Shown here one piece after another: positions 38,417-43,944 of a stretch of DNA of 43,944 nt; positions within the stretch are counted from its first letter, which is position 1, and each line of letters opens with the position of its first letter. The DNA lies in NCBI GenBank assembly GCA_958419945.1, contig CATZIC010000006.1:1-43944 (forward strand). The letters are read 5' to 3'. Origin of the DNA: an uncultured Clostridia bacterium (GTDB taxonomy: Bacteria > Bacillota > Clostridia > Christensenellales > Borkfalkiaceae). The notes under the pieces were generated by a model. The model was not told where the DNA came from, did not search any database, and saw only the letters and a list, made by a program, of their open reading frames with translations. The position numbers and the translations under genes were made by a program.

Positions 38417-40273
38417 ATGGAAACTTTCTTTGTTGAAGACAACTTTGACGCGGTAGTCGTCGGTGCGGGACACGCAGGAGTGGAAGCAGCTCTTGCACTT
38501 GCAAAAAAGGGGCACAAAACCGCCCTTTTAACGTTAAACCCCGACAACATCGCTTTTATGGCGTGCAACCCCTCTATTGGCGGAACGGCAAAGGGGCATC
38601 TTGTACGTGAAATAGACGCACTCGGCGGATTTATGGGCATTGCGGCGGACAAAACCATGATGCAGATTAAAATGCTCAACCGCGGAAAGGGCGCGGCGGT
38701 ACAAAGCCTTAGGGCACAATCGGACAAAAATTATTATCATCGCTACGTAAAAAGCGTTCTTGAAAACACAGACAATCTTCGCATACTTTCCTGCGAGGCT
38801 GTAGAGGTTTTAACCGATAACGGAAAAGTTATCGGCGTAAAGACCGCCTTCGGAAGCGTTCTTTATGCAAACGCCGTCGTACTTTGTACGGGCGTATACT
38901 TAAAATCACGAGTGGTTGCGGGCGAGTGGTTCAAAAACGCAGGGCCGTCGGGCTTCGAGCCGAGCAATAATCTTACCGAAAACCTTATAAAACTCGGCTT
39001 TAACGTTCGTCGTTTCAAGACGGGAACGCCGGCAAGAGTGGACGGACGAACGGTTGACTATTCCCAAATGGAAATACAGGAAGGGGAAACCAACGTGTAC
39101 CCGTTTTCTTTTTTGTCGCCGCAAGTACCCGAAAAGCAAACGCCTTGCTACCTTACTTACACCAACGAAACCACTCATAAAATAATAAGGGATAACCTTG
39201 ACAGATCCCCCCTGTTCAACGGCGTTATTCAGTCAACGGGACCGAGGTATTGCCCCTCGATAGAAACAAAAGTTTACCGCTTTAAAGACAAAACCCGCCA
39301 TCAGATTTTTATCGAACCCGAAGGCGCAGACACCAACGAAGTTTACGTGCAAGGCATGTCGTCGTCACTTCCCCACGACGTGCAAAAAGCCATGTATAGG
39401 TCGGTTAAAGGGCTTGAACGCTGCGAAATCGTGCGTTACGCTTACGCCATAGAATACGACTGTATAGACAGCCTAGACCTTACTCCCTCCCTTATGTTCA
39501 AGAGAATAAACGGCCTTTTTACGGCAGGACAGATAAACGGAACCAGCGGTTACGAAGAGGCCGCGGCGCAAGGACTTATGGCAGGCATTAACGCTGCCCT
39601 TTACCTTGAAGAAAAACCGCCTTTTGTTTTAAGGCGAGACCAGGCCTATATAGGCGTTTTGATAGACGACCTTGTAACCAAAGGCACGGACGAGCCGTAT
39701 AGAATGATGACCTCTCGCGCGGAATACAGAATCTTTTTGCGCCAGGACAACGCAGACGAACGCCTTACCCAATTAGGAAGAGAGGTCGGACTTGTGGACG
39801 ATTACCGCTATAAGGTTTTTAACGATAAGAAAAAGGCCTTAGAAGAGGCGCGCAAGAAATTTGTTGCGCCGCGTTCCCCGAAAGAGGTCAAAGAGTTCGT
39901 TGAAAGTTACGGCGGTGAGCTTTCCGGCGGAATTTCTTACGAAGGCATGGTTAAACGAGGAATTCCACTTGAAGATATCAAAAAGCGCTTCGGCGTATTT
40001 TGCGATCTTTCTTACGACCTTTTGGAAAGGCTTGAAACGGACGCTAAATATTCCGGTTATCTTGAAAGAGGGCTTGTGGAAATCGAACGAGCAAAACGGC
40101 TTGAAGCAAAAAAACTGCCCGAAGATATCGACTATGAAAAGCTAGATGGGCTTAGGCTTGAGGCAAGAGAAAAGTTACAAAAAATACGTCCTTTAAACCT
40201 TGGCCAAGCGGCAAGGATTTCCGGCGTAAACCCCGCAGATATCGCGGTTTTAATGGTTTATCTTAATAAGTAG
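38417..40273 (+). CDS. mnmG: tRNA uridine-5-carboxymethylaminomethyl modification enzyme MnmG (GidA)
   Basis: At 618 residues it is the usual length. The FAD motif VVVGAGHAGVEAALALA (about residues 14-30) is followed by MACNPSIGGTAKGHLVREIDALGG, both highly conserved in MnmG. GTPARVDGRTVDYS and the C-terminal region GVNPADIAVL are also present. With MnmE it builds the cmnm5 modification on U34 of certain tRNAs. No mnmE or rsmG is adjacent. It is probably co-transcribed with dnaA; no good ribosome site is seen, so coupling to dnaA translation is likely. Confidence 0.97.
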   Translation: METFFVEDNFDAVVVGAGHAGVEAALALAKKGHKTALLTLNPDNIAFMACNPSIGGTAKGHLVREIDALGGFMGIAADKTMMQIKMLNRGKGAAVQSLRAQSDKNYYHRYVKSVLENTDNLRILSCEAVEVLTDNGKVIGVKTAFGSVLYANAVVLCTGVYLKSRVVAGEWFKNAGPSGFEPSNNLTENLIKLGFNVRRFKTGTPARVDGRTVDYSQMEIQEGETNVYPFSFLSPQVPEKQTPCYLTYTNETTHKIIRDNLDRSPLFNGVIQSTGPRYCPSIETKVYRFKDKTRHQIFIEPEGADTNEVYVQGMSSSLPHDVQKAMYRSVKGLERCEIVRYAYAIEYDCIDSLDLTPSLMFKRINGLFTAGQINGTSGYEEAAAQGLMAGINAALYLEEKPPFVLRRDQAYIGVLIDDLVTKGTDEPYRMMTSRAEYRIFLRQDNADERLTQLGREVGLVDDYRYKVFNDKKKALEEARKKFVAPRSPKEVKEFVESYGGELSGGISYEGMVKRGIPLEDIKKRFGVFCDLSYDLLERLETDAKYSGYLERGLVEIERAKRLEAKKLPEDIDYEKLDGLRLEAREKLQKIRPLNLGQAARISGVNPADIAVLMVYLNK

Positions 40274-40302
40274 ACGAAAGTTTCGCCTAATAAACACAAT
40301 AC

Positions 40303-40329
40303 AAAAGTCGGGCTATAGGCCTGCTATCC
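40303..40329 (+). repeat. Dispersed 27-bp motif, copy 16 (intergenic)
   Basis: AAAAGT-CGGG-CTATAGGCCTGCTATCC, between mnmG and the C26 hydrolase gene. Confidence 0.7.
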
Positions 40330-40376
40330 CTACATTTTTTATATAATTTACTATTCGGTTTTTTTACGGAGAAAAG

Positions 40377-41072
40377 ATGCAACCTGTTATCGGCATAGTA
40401 ACAAAATATTTCAACAACGACACTTATTACGGCTGGAGCTGGATGAGAATCAGCAACAACTTAAGATACGCACTTATTAAAAACGGCGCAAACGTTTTAG
40501 GCATATTACCGCAATCACAAAAACTTTCCTTCCAGGAAATGGACGAGCACGACGAAACGGTCATGGACGAGGAAGAAAAATCAAGCTTCGTTAAATTTTT
40601 GAAGTTGTGCGACGGTATTATACTTCAGGGCGGAATAAATTCCTGCTACTATGAGGAATTTACCGCTAAATACTGCTTTGATAACGATATTCCCCTTTTG
40701 GGTATTTGCGCAGGATACAATACAATTATCCGTGCGCTCGGCGGCACAACGAGAAAACTAGAGAACTTAGACCACGAAAAACCTTTTGAAAAATACTGCC
40801 ACGGCTTAACAGTGGTGGACGAAAATTCCCTTTTCTATTCCATAGTAAAAGAAAAACAATTTATGATAAACAGTATTCACCAATACGTCGGCGACATAAT
40901 TCCGCCCACGCTGAAAGTTGTGGCCCAGTCTTCCGACGGACAGGTGGAAGTTGTGGAAGGGGTAAACAAAAAGTTCTATATGGGCATAAAATACCACCCA
41001 GAACTTTTATGCGATTTCGATCAAAAGCAAAACGATATATTTACCGCTTTTATAAAAGCCTGTGAAAAATAA
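40377..41072 (+). CDS. Peptidase C26 / class I glutamine-amidotransferase-like hydrolase
   Basis: The 231-residue protein resembles gamma-glutamyl-gamma-aminobutyrate hydrolases (PuuD type). Visible are the N-terminal PVIGIVTKYF, the nucleophile elbow LLGICAGYN (Cys about residue 113) and the His-Glu pair in KYHPEL near residue 204. DGIILQGG precedes the elbow as in the family. It probably hydrolyses a gamma-glutamyl amide; the substrate is unknown. The ATG has GGAG seven bases upstream. Monocistronic, ending at a strong hairpin. Confidence 0.88.
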   Translation: MQPVIGIVTKYFNNDTYYGWSWMRISNNLRYALIKNGANVLGILPQSQKLSFQEMDEHDETVMDEEEKSSFVKFLKLCDGIILQGGINSCYYEEFTAKYCFDNDIPLLGICAGYNTIIRALGGTTRKLENLDHEKPFEKYCHGLTVVDENSLFYSIVKEKQFMINSIHQYVGDIIPPTLKVVAQSSDGQVEVVEGVNKKFYMGIKYHPELLCDFDQKQNDIFTAFIKACEK

Positions 41073-41097
41073 CCATAAAACTTAACACAAAAAAAAC

Positions 41098-41145
41098 CCC
41101 GCTTGCGGCACTTTTTAAAAAAAGCGCTGTAAGCGGGTATTTTTA
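41098..41145 (+). terminator. Terminator after the C26 hydrolase gene
   Basis: Stem CCCGCTTGCGGCAC pairs with GCGCTGTAAGCGGG (14 bp with G-U pairs), followed by a T-rich tail. Confidence 0.85.
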
Positions 41146-41201
41146 TAATAGAGTTGTTCCAAAACCCGCTAAAATTGTCATAGCAAGGTACTTTAGCCTT
41201 C

Positions 41202-41250
41202 CCGTCATTGCGAGGCAATATATTGCCGTGGCAATCCAGAAGCCCAAGCG
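41202..41250. repeat. Intergenic palindromic repeat, CGCAATGACG family (copy 3)
   Basis: Inverted orientation relative to copy 2, nearly identical over about 47 bases, including the flank AGAAGCCCAAGC. It lies between the C26 terminator and a copy of the 27-bp motif. Confidence 0.85.
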
Positions 41251-41261
41251 GAATAATTCTC

Positions 41262-41288
41262 AAAAGTGGGGCTATAAGCCCGTTAGCT
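41262..41288 (+). repeat. Dispersed 27-bp motif, copy 17 (intergenic)
   Basis: AAAAGT-GGGG-CTATAAGCCCGTTAGC, after the C26 gene and next to the CGCAATGACG palindrome. Confidence 0.8.
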
Positions 41289-41354
41289 TAATAAACAAAG
41301 TATAGTTGGCTTTGTTCTCGTTTTACCATATTTAAGCCATAAATCGTAATTTGT

Positions 41355-41534
41355 CTAAAATTCTTTTCGTTTAAACGCAACAATTATGGCAATTATTTGA
41401 ATTATAATACCGATTAGTGTAGTAATGCGGAATATAAAAGTATTTATAAGTTCAAAAGCATTAAAAATCAATCCTGCACAAAGTACCAAGATACTAATAA
41501 AACTCATTATTCGTGCTAAACTCAATTTCTTCAT
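41355..41534 (-). CDS. Small two-span membrane protein (second of a tandem pair)
   Basis: This 59-residue protein was found by reading the minus strand; it is short enough to be missed by length cut-offs. The ATG at 41534 has AAAGGA eight bases upstream. Two hydrophobic segments (about residues 8-28 and 33-53) end in a basic tail FKRKEF. It begins directly after the stop of the upstream small gene. Both proteins share size, two spans, an N-terminal M-K/N-K-K basic start and an RKE tail, so they are probable tandem paralogues. Function unknown. Confidence 0.65.
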   Translation of the reverse strand: MKKLSLARIMSFISILVLCAGLIFNAFELINTFIFRITTLIGIIIQIIAIIVAFKRKEF

Positions 41535-41711
41535 TTATTTTTCCTTTCTATTCATAAGTATGTTCAAGATCAATCCGATACTCATACAAAATAATCCAAC
41601 GTTAAGGAAAATTTTGTTTCCGTCTTTAACCATTGATATAGCGAAACAAACCAAAGATATAACGGCTAATACTAAACCTATTACTCTTACTGCATTCCAT
41701 TTCTTGTTCAT
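41535..41711 (-). CDS. Small two-span membrane protein (first of a tandem pair)
   Basis: The product has 58 residues from the ATG at 41711, which has AAGGGG seven bases upstream; an upstream in-frame ATG at 41729 is less well placed. The sequence MNKKWNAVRVIGLVLAVISL opens the first span (about residues 8-26), the second is about 34-52, and the end is MNRKEK. It is likely a paralogue of the next gene, which starts immediately after its stop. A copy of the dispersed motif sits about 70 bases upstream. Function unknown. Confidence 0.7.
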   Translation of the reverse strand: MNKKWNAVRVIGLVLAVISLVCFAISMVKDGNKIFLNVGLFCMSIGLILNILMNRKEK

Positions 41712-41778
41712 AAATACCCCTTCTTGCACGCTTTCTTCCGTTTAGTTTTTTTACTTTTGATTGTATCGGTTTTAATGA

Positions 41779-41804
41779 AAAAGTCCGCCTATAAGCCGAT
41801 TAAC
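41779..41804 (+). repeat. Dispersed 27-bp motif, copy 18 (intergenic)
   Basis: AAAAGT-CCGC-CTATAAGCCGATTAAC, directly after the psuG stop and upstream of the small membrane-protein pair. Confidence 0.8.
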
Positions 41805-41805
41805 G

Positions 41806-42723
41806 CTACTTTATATTGTTGAGGGCGACGGCGGTTTGGGCTGCAACGGCGGCGTTATTTAGGACGAGTTTTATATTTGCGCTTAGACTGTTGCCACCGG
41901 TGATATCCGTTACTTCTTTAAGTAAGAACGGAGTGGTCATTTTTCCGGTTATGCCTTGCTCCTTTGCCTTTTGCAAGGCTTTTTCTATAGCGGAATTTAT
42001 ATAGTCTGCGTCCATAGAATATTCTTCGGGAATAGGATTTGTCACAAGCATACCGCCTTTTAAGTTAAGTTTATCCCGAACGTTTATAATCTCGGCAAGT
42101 TCTTCGGGGGTGGAAACGGTATAGTCCACCTTAAAGCCGCTTTTGCGGGTGTAAAATGCGGGAAGTTCTTCCGTATTATAGCCGATTACGGGAACGCCCT
42201 TTGTTTCGAGATATTCAAGGGTAAGCCCAAGATCCAAAATGGACTTTGCGCCTGCGCAAACTACGGTAACGGGGGTCGCAGCAAGTTCTTCAAGGTCGGC
42301 GGAAATATCCATAGTTGTTTCCGCACCGCGGTGAACGCCACCGATACCACCTGTTGCGAAAATCTTTATTCCCGCCATATGGGCAATCATCATAGTGGTG
42401 GTAACAGTCGTTGCGCCGTCAAGTGTCTTTGCAATAATGGGTGCTAAATCGCGACGGGACGCTTTGGTTATCGCAGTCCCTTTTTTTCCGAAATAATCAA
42501 TTTCTTCCTTGGTTAAGCCGACCTTCAGCCTGCCGCCGATAATTGCGATAGTGGCGGGCACTGCGCCGCTATTTCGAACCGTTTCTTCAACCATAAGCGC
42601 GGTTTCCACGTTTTGGGGATATGGCATACCGTGGGAAATTATAGTGGACTCTAAAGCCACAACGGGAAACCCGTTTTTAAGCGCTTCGGATACTTCTTTT
42701 GATATATCGAGATATTGATTCAT
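41806..42723 (-). CDS. psuG: Pseudouridine-5'-phosphate glycosidase
   Basis: The 305-residue protein cleaves pseudouridine 5'-phosphate to uracil and ribose 5-phosphate. Family motifs are strong: VVALESTIISHGMPYPQN (about residues 21-38), the metal and substrate region FATGGIGGVHRGAE (about 127-140), VVCAGAKSILDLGLTLEYLE (about 154-173), and the C-terminal LTNPIPEE-like TNPIPEEYS. AAAGGAG lies five bases before the ATG, behind a consensus promoter. The usual partner pseudouridine kinase (psuK) is not adjacent. Confidence 0.96.
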   Translation of the reverse strand: MNQYLDISKEVSEALKNGFPVVALESTIISHGMPYPQNVETALMVEETVRNSGAVPATIAIIGGRLKVGLTKEEIDYFGKKGTAITKASRRDLAPIIAKTLDGATTVTTTMMIAHMAGIKIFATGGIGGVHRGAETTMDISADLEELAATPVTVVCAGAKSILDLGLTLEYLETKGVPVIGYNTEELPAFYTRKSGFKVDYTVSTPEELAEIINVRDKLNLKGGMLVTNPIPEEYSMDADYINSAIEKALQKAKEQGITGKMTTPFLLKEVTDITGGNSLSANIKLVLNNAAVAAQTAVALNNIK

Positions 42724-42767
42724 AAAACTCCTTTTAAGGTTTATATAGCCTAATTTCTTACATAAAA

Positions 42768-42797
42768 ATTATAACCCTAAAAGAGCTTTTCGGTCAA
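42768..42797 (-). promoter_or_regulatory. Promoter of psuG
   Basis: Minus strand TTGACC (42792-42797), 18-base spacer, TATAAT (42768-42773). Confidence 0.75.
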
Positions 42798-42849
42798 CGG
42801 TTTTTTGTAAATTGGTGTAGTTTTTTCTATATTTCTGTTTGTTTATCAA

Positions 42850-42891
42850 AACAGCTCCCCTTTGTGTACACTCACATAAAGGGGAGCTGTT
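42850..42891 (-). terminator. Terminator of the ABC-2 exporter operon
   Basis: Perfect 14-bp stem AACAGCTCCCCTTT / AAAGGGGAGCTGTT with a 14-base loop; minus-strand tail TTTTG is short. Confidence 0.8.
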
Positions 42892-42928
42892 ATTACGTTA
42901 ATTTGGGTTGCAATAAGAAAATTATTTC

Positions 42929-43828
42929 TTATTTTGCACGCTTGTTTTTAAGAATGCTGAAAAGTATATATAGTCCTACAAACGCCACGACAGAGCAGGC
43001 CATTACTGCGTACATACCGCCAAGTCCTACTTTGTCGCCGAAAAAGTAAATATTGCAATCTATTGAATCTTTTATACTTTCCACCACCTCGGGCGGGAAG
43101 CCTACTTTAGACATTTCCTTAAAAGCACCGTTTAAAGCGTGGTTTCTGACAAGCGCCGTGCCGTAAGTTCCGGGAAGGCAGGATATTACCTTTTGAAGTC
43201 CTTCCAAAAAACTCGAAACAGGCATATAGGCGCCGCAGATAAAGCCGTAACCTGCGGAAACGATTGTTCCGACGGCGGAAATCTGTCCTTGCGAGGTTAA
43301 AAACACGTTTACCATAGAAGAAAGCGCAGTACCGAACATTACGATGATTATGACGTCGAGCGCCATAAAAATAACGTCGGAAAATGACAAATACCAACCG
43401 CTTATGGCAAGATAAACAAGGCAAAGCGCCATGGCGACAAAGTTTACGATAAGGGTGCTTATTAACGTTGCAACGTAGTACGAAACCGCAAGCGTGGAGC
43501 GCTTTACGGGCGCCACTGTAAGGTCTTTTATGGTGCCGTTGACCTTATCCTGAACCATAAGCATATTCGAGCAAAACGCTACGGTTATGCCTGAAACTGC
43601 AAGAATCGAGGACACGAGCTGCCCTGCGACGGTTGCGTTTATCAGAGATTCGGAAACCTCTATCAAACCTTCTAGACTACTTGTAAAGGAATCACGGTAC
43701 ACTTTTGCAAGGAAAGTTGCGTACAAAACGAGCAAAATTGCAGGTGTTATAAGGGCGGAGAAAAACATCCCTTTGTCTTTAAAAAACAGTTTGCAATTTC
43801 TTTTTATAAGTGCGGAAAGTCCTATCAT
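42929..43828 (-). CDS. ABC-2 type transporter permease
   Basis: The 299-residue protein has six membrane segments. An N-terminal amphipathic region (ALIKRNCKLFFKDKG) leads into the first span. A large extracellular loop follows (about residues 42-70), then the ABC-2 core with VNGTIKDLTVAPVKRSTLA, the coupling-helix region typical of drug and lipid exporters, and GFICGAYMPVSSF. Its start overlaps the stop of the upstream ATPase gene (ATGA), so the two form an ABC exporter. Substrate unknown; antibiotic, lipid or polysaccharide export are all possible. Confidence 0.92.
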   Translation of the reverse strand: MIGLSALIKRNCKLFFKDKGMFFSALITPAILLVLYATFLAKVYRDSFTSSLEGLIEVSESLINATVAGQLVSSILAVSGITVAFCSNMLMVQDKVNGTIKDLTVAPVKRSTLAVSYYVATLISTLIVNFVAMALCLVYLAISGWYLSFSDVIFMALDVIIIVMFGTALSSMVNVFLTSQGQISAVGTIVSAGYGFICGAYMPVSSFLEGLQKVISCLPGTYGTALVRNHALNGAFKEMSKVGFPPEVVESIKDSIDCNIYFFGDKVGLGGMYAVMACSVVAFVGLYILFSILKNKRAK

Positions 43829-43944
43829 TTGTCAAGCCCTCCAACAAGTTTTTTGCCGGTAACAGCCAAAAATACGTCGTCCATTTTGCCCTTTGTAATT
43901 TCGTAATCGGTGAAAACTTCGGGGCGGGATAGAATAAGTTCGGT
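43825..43944 (-). CDS. ABC transporter ATP-binding protein (C-terminal 39 residues, cut by window edge)
   Basis: Only the tail is present, ending in a TGA that overlaps the permease start. The residues TKGKMDDVFLAVTGKKL are a typical end of DrrA/NodI-type ABC ATPases (usual form: P.LDDVFL.LTG). Walker motifs would lie beyond the right edge. Confidence 0.85.
   Translation of the reverse strand, partial: TELILSRPEVFTDYEITKGKMDDVFLAVTGKKLVGGLDK

Noticed and set aside
39640..39662. GGCCTATATAGGCG in mnmG as a motif copy
   Set aside because: It encodes the AYIGVLIDD stretch conserved in all MnmG proteins and has a different core spacing.
272..41804. CRISPR array or tandem repeat explanation for the 27-bp motif
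   Set aside because: Copies are single, irregularly spaced by kilobases and occur in both orientations, with no cas genes.
43213..43236. GGCATATAGGCG in the ABC-2 permease gene as a motif copy
   Set aside because: It encodes GAYMP, common in this permease family, and lacks the AAAAGT arm.

Overview
The window looks like chromosomal DNA of an uncultured anaerobic Firmicute of the class Clostridia, probably gut-associated. This is inferred from the moderately low GC content, good AGGAGG-type ribosome binding sites, consensus sigma-A promoters, an NtpFIKECGABD-type V-ATPase operon, M18/M42/M3 peptidases and an MntP exporter behind a yybP-ykoY riboswitch. I see no phage, insertion sequence, CRISPR array, rRNA or tRNA.

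Layout. 1-4208 (minus): HAD-IIA phosphatase, a two-flavoprotein plus DUF1667 set of the anaerobic glycerol-3-phosphate dehydrogenase type, and the start of an M3 oligopeptidase. 4431-9793 (minus): TM2 and DUF2752 membrane proteins, 4-alpha-glucanotransferase, M18 aminopeptidase, MATE transporter. 10010-13636 (plus): M42 peptidase, Mn2+ riboswitch with mntP and a CaCA cation exchanger, two mini XRE regulators. 13728-15173 (minus) is an NCS2 purine permease and 15394-16743 (plus) a second MATE protein. 16744-17164 holds only repeats and a terminator. 17165-26174 (minus) is a complete V-type ATPase operon ending in a DUF1622 membrane gene. Its c-ring subunit keeps every side-chain Na+ ligand known from Enterococcus hirae NtpK. 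26586-27944 (plus) is a CNNM/CorC protein. 28028-33605 (minus) is a 1669-residue surface protein and a small membrane-anchored partner. 33697-36875 (minus) is recF, tcdA and two membrane-protein genes. 37064-40273 (plus) is dnaA-mnmG, divergent from recF and without dnaN. 40377-41072 (plus) is a class I glutamine-amidotransferase-like hydrolase. 41355-43944 (minus) holds two tandem small membrane proteins, psuG and an ABC-2 exporter cut by the window edge.

The most unusual signal is a dispersed sequence of about 27 bp: AAAAGT, four variable bases, then CTATAAGCCCGTTATCG. It occurs about 18 times in 44 kb, in both orientations. Ten copies lie between genes and eight lie inside reading frames of unrelated proteins, where it appears to have arisen by substitution rather than insertion. 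This resembles the behaviour of DNA uptake sequences or chromosome-organising sites, neither of which I know to have been described with this sequence in Clostridia. Two other palindromic repeat families sit only in intergenic DNA.

Starts were moved from the longest open frame where a ribosome binding site, signal segment or neighbouring gene supported it (NCS2 permease, NtpB, surface protein and its partner, DnaA, small membrane protein). Family names are from recognition of motifs by eye; no database search was possible.
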